64,000 nt of DNA from Roseovarius sp. (GTDB lineage: Bacteria > Pseudomonadota > Alphaproteobacteria > Rhodobacterales > Rhodobacteraceae): positions 1-64,000 of the forward strand of contig JARGOC010000002.1 of the NCBI GenBank assembly GCA_029212365.1, written 5' to 3'. A program made the position numbers and the translations under genes. Below are positions 43,684 to 51,577 of this stretch, piece after piece (positions within the stretch are counted from its first letter, which is position 1; every line of letters begins with the position of its first letter). The notes beneath the pieces are model-generated. The model was not told where the DNA came from. It searched no databases and saw nothing but the letters and a program-made list of their open reading frames with translations.

Positions 43684-43747
43684 GGCGATTCTTAATCTTT
43701 TGGTTGTAGTGGGTCGCCTCTTTCCAGAATTCCGCACGCCGCGACAT
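43667..43747 (-). CDS. Possible 26-aa leader peptide upstream of the cyclase gene
   Basis: An ATG at 43747-43745 lies 10 bases after GGAGG (within GGAGGGGTGA), the strongest ribosome binding site in this region. The frame encodes MSRRAEFWKEATHYNQKIKN and six further residues, then stops at TGA 43669-43667, overlapping the cyclase start by 17 bases. It may couple translation of the weakly preceded cyclase ATG, or the cyclase N-terminus may carry a frameshift. I know no matching family. Confidence 0.3.
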   Translation of the reverse strand: MSRRAEFWKEATHYNQKIKNRHAAQS

Positions 43748-43803
43748 AGTTCTCACCCCTCCATTAGCTGGCAGATTCAAAAAAATGCCCTCGCTCACAT
43801 CCT

Positions 43804-43827
43804 TTTAGCAAAGTTTAGGTTGCTAAA
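43804..43827. promoter_or_regulatory. Perfect palindrome TTTAGCAA-N8-TTGCTAAA
   Basis: Eight-base arms with an eight-base spacer (AGTTTAGG) lie between the divergent cyclase operon and the LIV importer, 12 bases from the shared IclR-type box. It is a second operator candidate in the same control region, for a different protein. Confidence 0.5.
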
Positions 43828-43839
43828 GCCAGAAATATG

Positions 43840-43853
43840 TTCATTCTGCGGAA
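43840..43853. promoter_or_regulatory. Shared IclR-type box, copy 1
   Basis: TTCATTCTGCGGAA sits within the perfect dyad ATGTTC-N8-GAACAT (43837-43856). The TGC(G/A)GAACA core recurs at 50308 and 53511. It is 75 bases upstream of the importer binding-protein gene and about 150 bases from the divergent cyclase gene. The likely binders are the IclR proteins at 48542 and 49398. Confidence 0.6.
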
Positions 43854-43928
43854 CATGTTTTCGATTTTGCGCGCGCCAAAGGTTGGCCGGGTCATCGAAA
43901 ACGAGGGATACCAAAGGGAGGGTAGACG

Positions 43929-45110
43929 ATGAAACGCAATAAATTTAAGCGACTTGCCGCGACTATCGGCGGTGCAGTAGTGGCTCTGGGTACGGCATTA
44001 TCGCCGGCAATGGCCCAAGAAACATTGGTTATTGGGACGATCAGCGCGCTGAACGGCCCAGGCTCAGAATGGGGTCGGGGCGTTGATGCGGGCACAAGAA
44101 TTGCCGTCGCAGAAATCAATGCCAAGGGCGGTCTGGTTGTCGGTGACACAACTTATATGATCGAAGTGAAATCTTACGATGATGGCTATAAGCCTGCTGA
44201 AGGTGTGGCCGCAGCAACCCGTCTGATTGAACAGGACGGCGTAAAATTCATTCTTGGACCACTTGGTTCGGCCTCTGCGCTGGCTGTGAAGCCAATCTTT
44301 GAGGAAGAGGGCGTTCTCGCACTGATGAACAGCTATTCTCCTAAGACATTGGCCAATAACCCGAAATATGTTTACCGGGTTCTGCCGACGACCACAGAGT
44401 ACGTTAACCAAATTGTTGGGTGGGTGAAGGAAAATAACCCTGACCTGTCAAACGTTGCTGTTATCTCACCAAACGATCAGACCGGTTGGGACAGTCAAAA
44501 GATGCAGGTCCAAGCCTATGGTGATGCTGGGTTTGAGATTGTCGGCAAGGAGCTGTTTGAGCGGTCTTCGGTTGATTTTCAGTCGATCATTACGCGTTTG
44601 ATGGCGACGTCACCTGACATCATCGAACTCGACACCACACCGCCCAGTACTGCTGGGTTGATCATCCGCCAAGCACGCGAGCTTGGTTTTGAGGGTCTGT
44701 TCGTTAAAATCGGCGGTCCGGGTGTTCCGGCCATCGTTGAAGCGGCTGGTAAGGAATTCGCAGAAGGCACAATCGTCTATGCGGCTGCCGATACCTCAGC
44801 GGAGAAATACCAGTGGATGGAGGAAGAGTATGCCAAGATCTACAGCCCTCCGATGAACGCATTCAACGTATTCTTCTATGATGCGGCACATCTTCTGTTT
44901 GCTTCAATGCAGAAAGCCGGCACCGTTACGGACCCGGATGCTGTGCGTGATACGCTTGTTACTATGACACCCTTCGAAGGCGCACAGGGCGCATTGGTCT
45001 GGGGCGGAATGGAAAACTACGGCAACAACAATCAGTTGATCGGGCCCACATTCATCGGAATGATTTCTGATGGTGAAGAAAAGATCATCGGTCGCGTCGA
45101 AGCCAATTGA
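43929..45110 (+). CDS. ABC transporter substrate-binding protein, LIV type
   Basis: This 393-residue periplasmic receptor has a Sec signal peptide (basic MKRNKFKRLAA, hydrophobic GGAVVALGTALS, AMA/QE cleavage). The mature protein starts LVIGTISALNGPGSEWGRG and carries AVAEINAKGGL, the type 1 periplasmic fold. A GGGAGGG ribosome binding site precedes the ATG. It is the first gene of the second LIV-type importer (43929-48472), under a shared IclR-type box with the reductase and atu-like operons. The ligand is probably their substrate acid rather than an amino acid. Confidence 0.93.
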   Translation: MKRNKFKRLAATIGGAVVALGTALSPAMAQETLVIGTISALNGPGSEWGRGVDAGTRIAVAEINAKGGLVVGDTTYMIEVKSYDDGYKPAEGVAAATRLIEQDGVKFILGPLGSASALAVKPIFEEEGVLALMNSYSPKTLANNPKYVYRVLPTTTEYVNQIVGWVKENNPDLSNVAVISPNDQTGWDSQKMQVQAYGDAGFEIVGKELFERSSVDFQSIITRLMATSPDIIELDTTPPSTAGLIIRQARELGFEGLFVKIGGPGVPAIVEAAGKEFAEGTIVYAAADTSAEKYQWMEEEYAKIYSPPMNAFNVFFYDAAHLLFASMQKAGTVTDPDAVRDTLVTMTPFEGAQGALVWGGMENYGNNNQLIGPTFIGMISDGEEKIIGRVEAN

Positions 45111-45127
45111 TACCGGCAATCGCAATA

Positions 45128-45155
45128 GGTGTCGGGCCCCTTAGGGTCCGGCACC
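45128..45155 (+). terminator. Intercistronic hairpin (attenuator-like)
   Basis: GGTGTCGGGCCC pairs with GGGTCCGGCACC through 12 positions including two G-T pairs, around a CTTA loop. No T-tract follows. It lies between the binding protein and the permease, exactly as in the first importer, and should set their expression ratio. Confidence 0.6.
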
Positions 45156-45189
45156 ATCTGATGCGGTTTGCCCACTACGGAAACTTCCA

Positions 45190-46050
45190 ATGTTGCAGCT
45201 TTTGATTCAAATTCTAATGAACGGTCTCATGATGGGGCTGGTCTATATCATGATGGCGTTGGGCTTTACGCTGATCTTCGGGATCATGCGCATCGTGAAC
45301 TTCGCTCATGGTGAATTCTACATGCTTGGCGCAATGGCCGTCATGCTTCTGTTTTCCACGCTTGGAATCAACTATTTCGCTGCAGTGCTACTTGCGGCGA
45401 TCATAGTTGCTGTGATTGGTATGGTGATCGAGCGTTTGCTGTTACGCCAATTCGTTGGACGTGAACTCAACGGCATGATCATGACTCTCGCCATTGCTAT
45501 CACCCTGAAGGCTGGTGCCACAATCATCTTTGGACCTCAGGAAATGTCGATTCCTCGTCCGGTGAGCGGGGTAACAAATATTGCCGGTATTCTCATTCCG
45601 AATGACCGGATGTTGGTTGGCGCTATCGCCATTGCAATTCTCGTCTTATTCTACTTCTTCCTGCGCTATGCGCGTGCCGGGCTGGCGATGCGCGCCGTGG
45701 CACAAGACTGGGAGGCCGCCGCGTTGCAGGGCATCCGGCCGCAGCGGATCTATCTGTTGTCTTTCGGTATTGGTTGCGCGCTGGCGGGACTCGCAGGTGC
45801 GCTGATGGCGCCTATCTATACTGTCAGCCCCTTCATTGGCGAGGTGCCGATGCTGAAGGCGTTTATCGTCGTCATCCTGGGCGGTCTGGGCAGTTTGCCT
45901 GGTGCCGTCGTCGGTGGCTTGCTTCTCGGAGTGGTTGAGGCAGGTGTTGCGACATTTATTAATACAACAGTGGCGACAATGGTCTCGTTTGCGCTTGTCG
46001 TCGTGATCTTGCTGTTCCGTCCCGCTGGTCTAATGGGGCAATCACGATGA
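45190..46050 (+). CDS. Branched-chain amino acid-type ABC transporter permease (LivH-like)
   Basis: This 286-residue permease has about eight hydrophobic spans. GFTLIFGIMRIVNFAHGEFY is the LivH signature, and AVAQDWEAAALQGIRPQRIY is the conserved coupling segment. It overlaps the LivM-like gene by four bases (ATGA). Together they form the inner-membrane channel of the second importer. Confidence 0.95.
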   Translation: MLQLLIQILMNGLMMGLVYIMMALGFTLIFGIMRIVNFAHGEFYMLGAMAVMLLFSTLGINYFAAVLLAAIIVAVIGMVIERLLLRQFVGRELNGMIMTLAIAITLKAGATIIFGPQEMSIPRPVSGVTNIAGILIPNDRMLVGAIAIAILVLFYFFLRYARAGLAMRAVAQDWEAAALQGIRPQRIYLLSFGIGCALAGLAGALMAPIYTVSPFIGEVPMLKAFIVVILGGLGSLPGAVVGGLLLGVVEAGVATFINTTVATMVSFALVVVILLFRPAGLMGQSR

Positions 46051-46985
46051 AAACTTGGAAAATTCTTGCTGGCCTCGTTTTGGCCGTGGCCCTGGTTGCA
46101 TGGCCCTTCTTTGTTGAAAACCGTTTTCTGATCCATATTGCGACGATGGTTTGCATGTATGCTTTGCTGGCGCTCAGCATGAACCTAATGCTTCGGATCG
46201 GGCAACTATCGCTGGCGCATGGTGCGATTATGGGAATCGGGGCATATACGTCTGCCTTGGTGATGATGTCGCTCGGATTTCCCTTTGCTGTCGGCTTTCT
46301 GCTCTCTGGCGTTGTCGGCGGCTTGGTGTCTCTGATTATTGGGCCAATTCTGCTTCGCATTCGCGGCGTCTATTTCGTCTTGCTGACATTTGCATTCGGC
46401 GAGATCGTTCTGCTGACATTCATCGAATGGGTGGATGTGTTTGGAGGCGTAAACGGGATATTCGGCGTGCCGCGCGCGCAGATATTCGGATTTGTGCTCA
46501 AGGACAAGGCACTGAGTTATCTGATGGCGTTGGCAATGGCTGCGGGCGGGTTCTTTTTGCTGCGCGCAATCTATCGCAGTGAATTCGGTGCAATCATGGA
46601 AACACTGGAAGATGACGAAGATCTGGCCCGCTCGCTTGGCGTGAATGCTATGGCGTATCGGTTGGCCGTGTTTGTGCTCAGCGGTGCAATGGCTGGTTTT
46701 GCAGGTGGGTTTTATGCCAGTTACTTTACCTTTGTTTCACCGGGAGCATTCAATTTCTGGGCCGCGGTCAATCTGATTGTGATCAACGTTCTGGGCGGGA
46801 TCGCATCCCCTATAGGGGTGATATTGGGCGCGGCTATTCTTGTGCCATTGCCTGAATTGTTTCGAGACGCGGTGCAGTATCAGGTGTTGTTCTATGGGCT
46901 TGCGTTGATCGTGTTTCTTAAATTTATGCCGGATGGTCTCTATGGATTAATCGGAAAAATCCGGGGGAAACGAAATGACAGATAA
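46047..46985 (+). CDS. Branched-chain amino acid-type ABC transporter permease (LivM-like)
   Basis: The 312-residue permease has about ten hydrophobic spans with the LivM pattern [19 protein letters not shown] and the coupling region [20 protein letters not shown]. It is shorter than the LivM-like protein of the first importer by about 20 residues. It overlaps the ATPase gene by 11 bases. Confidence 0.95.
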   Translation: MKTWKILAGLVLAVALVAWPFFVENRFLIHIATMVCMYALLALSMNLMLRIGQLSLAHGAIMGIGAYTSALVMMSLGFPFAVGFLLSGVVGGLVSLIIGPILLRIRGVYFVLLTFAFGEIVLLTFIEWVDVFGGVNGIFGVPRAQIFGFVLKDKALSYLMALAMAAGGFFLLRAIYRSEFGAIMETLEDDEDLARSLGVNAMAYRLAVFVLSGAMAGFAGGFYASYFTFVSPGAFNFWAAVNLIVINVLGGIASPIGVILGAAILVPLPELFRDAVQYQVLFYGLALIVFLKFMPDGLYGLIGKIRGKRNDR

Positions 46986-47763
46986 CCCAATCATGCTGGA
47001 ACTGTCCGGAGTGACGAAGCAGTTCGGGGGGCTAACCGCAATCGGCGATGTTAGTTTCTCAACGCGCAAAGGTGAAATCTTCGGGATCATCGGGCCGAAT
47101 GGTGCAGGTAAGAGTACACTGTTTAACCTGATCACCGGCACCTTTCCGGCAACCAAAGGCAACATCACCTACAAGGGTGAAAGCATCTCAAAGCTTGGGC
47201 CAGAAGGCGTCGCTGCGAAGGGGATTATCCGCACATTCCAATCCGCGACCGTTTTTGGCAACAAGAGCCTGCAAGAGAATATCCGGCTTGGGTATTTGTT
47301 CGGGCAGCTATCGGTTCCGCGGCGTTTTGCGGATCGATCGCTACTGAGCAGTGCGCGTGAGATGGCTGAAACGGTGACCGATGATGTTTTATCGTTCTGC
47401 GGTCTTGCTGATGATCGTCACCGGATGGCCGGCGAGCTTGCTTATGGCGTGCAAAAAACACTTGGCGTTGCCATGGCGATTGCTGCTGGACCTACGCAAA
47501 TGTTGATGGACGAACCGGCCGCCGGATTGAATCCTGTCGAAACGCGCGAGATGGGAGAGCTCATTCGCCGTATTCGTGCCGAACGCGGAATCGACGTCGT
47601 TTTGGTCGAGCACGATGTCGGCATGGTGACGCGTATCTGTGACCGCATCCTCGTTCTGGATCGCGGCAAAGTGCTTGCCATTGATGTGCCTGAAGTTATC
47701 CAAAAGCACCCTGATGTTATTGAGGCTTACCTAGGAGCTGACATTGACCTTCATCAAGTTTGA
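46975..47763 (+). CDS. ABC transporter ATP-binding protein (LivG-like)
   Basis: The 262-residue ATPase has Walker [12 protein letters not shown], Walker [15 protein letters not shown] and the switch His in [14 protein letters not shown]. The signature region reads [15 protein letters not shown], a weaker match to LSxGxQ than in the first importer but in the right place. It overlaps the next ATPase by 20 bases. It energises import on the cytoplasmic side. Confidence 0.94.
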   Translation: MTDNPIMLELSGVTKQFGGLTAIGDVSFSTRKGEIFGIIGPNGAGKSTLFNLITGTFPATKGNITYKGESISKLGPEGVAAKGIIRTFQSATVFGNKSLQENIRLGYLFGQLSVPRRFADRSLLSSAREMAETVTDDVLSFCGLADDRHRMAGELAYGVQKTLGVAMAIAAGPTQMLMDEPAAGLNPVETREMGELIRRIRAERGIDVVLVEHDVGMVTRICDRILVLDRGKVLAIDVPEVIQKHPDVIEAYLGADIDLHQV

Positions 47764-48472
47764 AAACCTGTCTGTCCATTATGGTCCTATCAAGGCTGTG
47801 GACAATCTGAATATCGAGGCTGAAAAAGGTTCGGTTACATGTATTCTGGGCGCCAATGGCGCCGGAAAATCGACCACTTTGCGGGCCTTTTCTGGACTCG
47901 TCAAACCGTCGTCGGGCCGTATCCTTCTGGACGGAAAGGACGTGACGGGCCTGTCGTCGGACCAGATGGTGGAGCGTGGCGTTAGCATGTCCCCCGAAGG
48001 GCGGCGGCTTTTTCCTGATATGACGGTGGGCGATAACCTGCGTCTCGGGGCCTATCTCAACGGTACGCGGCATTCCTGGAAATCCGATATGGAACGGGTT
48101 TTTTCCTATTTCCCGCGCCTGCGGGAACGAATTGGTCAAAACGCCGGCAGTATGTCGGGGGGCGAGCAGCAAATGTGTGCCATCGGTCGAGCACTGATGA
48201 GCAACCCGCAGGTCTTGCTTTTGGATGAGCCCTCTCTTGGACTTGCTCCAATCATGATCGCAGAAGTGGCGCGCATCGTCCGTACGATCAACGCAGAAGG
48301 GATCAGCGTCGTGATCGTCGAGCAGAATGCACGTCTTGCATTACAGCTGTCGGACTATGGTTATCTGTTGGAAACGGGACGCACAGTGTTGGAAGGGCCA
48401 GCCAAGGAACTTCAACATGACGAGCACGTGAAAACCGCGTATCTAGGGGGAACGATGGCCGCGACATCCTAA
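47744..48472 (+). CDS. ABC transporter ATP-binding protein (LivF-like), TTG start
   Basis: The 242-residue ATPase has Walker A GANGAGKSTTL, signature MSGGEQQMCAIGRALM, Walker B VLLLDEPSLGLAP and VEQNARLALQLS with Gln in the switch place, as LivF proteins have. The start is a TTG at 47744 with AGGAG six bases upstream (47733-47737), inside the LivG-like gene. The rare start codon may lower its level or tie it to LivG translation. It is the last importer gene; an IclR gene follows 69 bases later. Confidence 0.93.
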   Translation: MTFIKFENLSVHYGPIKAVDNLNIEAEKGSVTCILGANGAGKSTTLRAFSGLVKPSSGRILLDGKDVTGLSSDQMVERGVSMSPEGRRLFPDMTVGDNLRLGAYLNGTRHSWKSDMERVFSYFPRLRERIGQNAGSMSGGEQQMCAIGRALMSNPQVLLLDEPSLGLAPIMIAEVARIVRTINAEGISVVIVEQNARLALQLSDYGYLLETGRTVLEGPAKELQHDEHVKTAYLGGTMAATS

Positions 48473-48541
48473 TTCGATTCGAATGACCTCAGTTTTTCGC
48501 TAGGGGGGTATTTGGTGCGGTGGATTTGAAATGGAACGCTG

Positions 48542-49372
48542 ATGACTGAACAGCCCTCAAACACCTCCCCGCAAACCACGGGTGAACAGGCTCAGGTTTC
48601 GACGGATCGGGCCTTTGTTGTCGCTCTGGGAAAAGGGCTGCGCATTCTCGAGGCATTCACGCCTGAATCGATCTGGCTTGGAAACGCAGAAATAGCAGAG
48701 CGGACGGGGATTCCGAAACCAACCGTTTCGCGATTCAGCAAAGCGCTGATCGCCTCCGGTCATCTCTATTATTCACCAGACCGACGCCAGTATCGGCTTG
48801 GTGTCGGTGCTCTGACATTGGGGTATGCAGGGCGTGCGGGCAACAGCGTAACCGACGTGGTGCGCGGCTATCTGCAACGGCTCGCTGATGATTTCAATGT
48901 CCATGCAGCGTTGGTCGGCCGTGACAAGACCAATGCCATTCATCTTGAGGTGTGTCATAGCACGAACACACTGATGACGCTGCAATTGGAAATCGGATCG
49001 CGTATCCCTTTGGCCGGGACCGCCAGCGGGCACGCACTGCTGGCACGTGTACCTGAGCAAGAGCGCAAATTTCTATACGGCTATCTGGCGCGTCGCCATG
49101 GAAAGCTGTGGGACAAATTGGAACCATTGGTTGCAAAAAGCATAGATGAGATTGCCAAATCTGGCTTTACGTCCTCAACGCATGGCTGGCAGAGTGATAT
49201 CAACGGTGTATCGGTGCCGATCGTTGCCGAAGGAGAATCTCCGGTTCTGGCCATTTGTTGTGGTGGTCCCAGCCGTCACCTTACACCTAAGAAAATGGCG
49301 ATTATTGGCGAACGTCTGGTTAAGGATGCGGCCAAGATCATGGAGGCGCTCTCCAAAAGGACGTCTGATTGA
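48542..49372 (+). CDS. IclR family transcriptional regulator
   Basis: The 276-residue protein has a winged helix-turn-helix (LGNAEIAERTGIPKPTVSRF, about 45-65) after a Ser/Thr/Gln-rich tail of some 25 residues, then a GAF-like effector domain. It lies behind the second LIV importer in the same direction and converges on another IclR gene 25 bases away. With that neighbour it is a candidate binder of the three shared boxes. Two IclR proteins at one locus may act as repressor and activator or respond to different intermediates. Confidence 0.93.
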   Translation: MTEQPSNTSPQTTGEQAQVSTDRAFVVALGKGLRILEAFTPESIWLGNAEIAERTGIPKPTVSRFSKALIASGHLYYSPDRRQYRLGVGALTLGYAGRAGNSVTDVVRGYLQRLADDFNVHAALVGRDKTNAIHLEVCHSTNTLMTLQLEIGSRIPLAGTASGHALLARVPEQERKFLYGYLARRHGKLWDKLEPLVAKSIDEIAKSGFTSSTHGWQSDINGVSVPIVAEGESPVLAICCGGPSRHLTPKKMAIIGERLVKDAAKIMEALSKRTSD

Positions 49373-49397
49373 AACGACGCTCGCAGTTCTTAAACCT

Positions 49398-50189
49398 CTA
49401 ATCGCTCCAGAAGTTGTATCGCAGTTCTTCCATAGTGTTGTTGATCTCACGCGCTGCGACTTTCAGAGTCGGCCCAATTTCATCGCGAAAAATCGAGAGG
49501 CCGAGCCCGTGACGCGAAGCGCCGCAGTTTATCGCGAGTACTGTTTTGCCATTGTCGATGACAAGCGGTACCGAGATCGCATAGACGTCACGGCGCCAGT
49601 CGCCCAGAGATGTGCAAAACCCAGTTTCCTCGATTTCGGCGGCCGACTTTTCAATATGCTCAGTGACAACGGCCATGTCGGCGCCACTTTCTTCGATGCA
49701 TTTCAAATGAAACGCGCGTTGTTCGGGGCCAATCGCCCAAAGGTAAGCCCTGCCCATGGCGGTCTTATACATCGGAAGTAGAGCGCCTGTGCGCATTCGT
49801 AGCGTGACAGTATCTTTGCCACGGCAATAGGCCAGATAGACCATATCGGCTTGGTCGCCAATTCCCAGCGCAGTAGACATGTTGAACCGATCCGCAATGT
49901 CCTGAAGCACAGGCGTTGCCACTCGGCAAACCGGCATGCTGGACAAAAAAGATGTGCCGAGATCGAATACCTTGTCTGCAAGGTGATACCGGCCCTGAAA
50001 ATGGGTTTGGCCCAAGTATCCCAAGGTCACCAATGTATGAGCAAGCCGCGCCACAGTGGCTTTGGGCAGTCCGGTGAGCCGGGACAGGTCATGGATTCCA
50101 AGCGCTTTTTCCTCGCACCTGAAAGCACGCAAAAGGTCCAACCCCCGTTCCAGTGAGATTATTGCGTTCGGTTTATCTACTGCCTGCAT
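49398..50189 (-). CDS. IclR family transcriptional regulator
   Basis: This 263-residue protein has the helix-turn-helix LGIHDLSRLTGLPKATVARL (about 28-48) and a GAF-like effector domain. The ATG at 50189 is preferred over a TTG at 50207. It is divergent from the acyl-CoA dehydrogenase gene at 50378, and the 188 bases between them contain a copy of the shared box at 50308, the classical setting for an autoregulated IclR protein. It is therefore the best candidate for the regulator of this regulon. Confidence 0.93.
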   Translation of the reverse strand: MQAVDKPNAIISLERGLDLLRAFRCEEKALGIHDLSRLTGLPKATVARLAHTLVTLGYLGQTHFQGRYHLADKVFDLGTSFLSSMPVCRVATPVLQDIADRFNMSTALGIGDQADMVYLAYCRGKDTVTLRMRTGALLPMYKTAMGRAYLWAIGPEQRAFHLKCIEESGADMAVVTEHIEKSAAEIEETGFCTSLGDWRRDVYAISVPLVIDNGKTVLAINCGASRHGLGLSIFRDEIGPTLKVAAREINNTMEELRYNFWSD

Positions 50190-50307
50190 GCCTGATCCGT
50201 TTTGCAAATAGGTGTTGGAACTAAGTGTAGCTCAAATGAAATGGTTCAAACAGACCCTAGCGTCATTCCAGCCTGTTTGCATCAAGATGGCCGAAAAAAG
50301 CGGCAAT

Positions 50308-50321
50308 TTCATCTTGCAGAA
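50308..50321. promoter_or_regulatory. Shared IclR-type box, copy 2
   Basis: TTCATCTTGCAGAA lies between the divergent IclR and acyl-CoA dehydrogenase genes. Flanks match copy 3 as well: CAATTTCA before the core and ATTTTA after it. Its distance of about 57 bases to the dehydrogenase ATG places it in the promoter. Confidence 0.6.
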
Positions 50322-50377
50322 CACAATTTTAGTTTCTATGAATTGGGAACATGTGGTGGATAAGGTAAGGACTGCAA

Positions 50378-51526
50378 ATGGATGACTATCGAGATTTCGG
50401 CCTTGAGTTGGAGCACGAAGAATTTCGTGCGCAGTTCAGACGCTTCGTCCAGGACCGTCTTGTGCCTCTTGCAGAGAAGGCAGAGGCAGAGCATCGCTTC
50501 CCACGAGAAATTTACGACATGCTGGGTGAGCAGGGCTATCTTGCAGTCAATTTTCCCGACCCCATCGGCGGTGGGGGAGATCTGCTGATCGGGTGCATCT
50601 TCTATGAAGAGCTAACCCGCGCGTCGGCTGGTATTTCGGCCGGTGTATTCGCCCATCAACACCTTGCTCTGACCCCTCTGATGCGGTTTGGCACGGATGA
50701 GCAGAAAGAGCGTTATCTGACGCCCGGACTGACCGGCGAGATGATCGGGGCCTTTGGGCTGACCGAACCTGATGCGGGTAGCGATATTCGCGGCATTCGC
50801 ACGGTCGCGCGCCGCGACGGTGACGACTATGTGATAAATGGCTCAAAGCTTTATATCACCAACGGCACGATTGCTGACTTTATTCTGGTCGCAGCCCGGA
50901 CCGGAGAGGACCGCGCGCAGGATTCACTTACTCTGTTCCTGGTTCCCACTGACGACCCGGGTATTCAGCGGACATTGTTGGACAAAGTGGGCAACCATTC
51001 GTCCTCAACCGCGCTAATTTCGTTTGACGACGTGCGTGTGCCTGCCTCTGCTATTTTGGGCGCGCATGGCGAAGGAATTCGCCAACTCAAAGACACCTTG
51101 GTTGAGGGGCGTATTCTGGTTGCCAATCGTGGCCTTGGTATTGGCGAGGAGGCCTGTGAGCTAATCGAGGAATATGCCAAGGAACGCAAAGCCTTTGGTC
51201 AGCCCATTGCCAAATTTCAGGGGGTTTCTTTCAAGGTCGCTGAGATGCGGGTGCGTTCGGATTCGGCGCGTCTGATGATCTATCGCGCCGCCCGCCTGTT
51301 TATGAGCGACAAAAAGTGCGACCGCGAAGCATCGATGGGCAAGTTTCTGGCCAGTGAGCTGGCGGTAAATGCGTCCACCACCGGGATGCTCTTGCATGGT
51401 GGTGCCGGCTACATGGAAGGCATGAAGATTGCGCGGCTTTTCCGCGATGCGCCTGAGGCGTGGATCGGTGAGGGCACCAACGAAATTCAGCTGCACGTCA
51501 TTGCAAAAACGATGGGGCTGCTGTGA
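50378..51526 (+). CDS. Acyl-CoA dehydrogenase
   Basis: A canonical 382-residue acyl-CoA dehydrogenase: [20 protein letters not shown] for FAD and substrate, LYITNGTIADFILVAART in the middle barrel, KERKAFGQPIAKFQGV, and the catalytic Glu in IGEGTNEIQ near the C-terminus. With the Glu in the standard position it resembles short or medium-chain enzymes and citronellyl-CoA dehydrogenase (AtuD). It is transcribed with the Fe-S flavin reductase 51 bases downstream, under copy 2 of the shared box. Confidence 0.94.
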   Translation: MDDYRDFGLELEHEEFRAQFRRFVQDRLVPLAEKAEAEHRFPREIYDMLGEQGYLAVNFPDPIGGGGDLLIGCIFYEELTRASAGISAGVFAHQHLALTPLMRFGTDEQKERYLTPGLTGEMIGAFGLTEPDAGSDIRGIRTVARRDGDDYVINGSKLYITNGTIADFILVAARTGEDRAQDSLTLFLVPTDDPGIQRTLLDKVGNHSSSTALISFDDVRVPASAILGAHGEGIRQLKDTLVEGRILVANRGLGIGEEACELIEEYAKERKAFGQPIAKFQGVSFKVAEMRVRSDSARLMIYRAARLFMSDKKCDREASMGKFLASELAVNASTTGMLLHGGAGYMEGMKIARLFRDAPEAWIGEGTNEIQLHVIAKTMGLL

Positions 51527-51577
51527 CCGTGTAGGTAACATTGCCTTTGCAGAACTGCTTCAAACCGGGGGCCGCCA

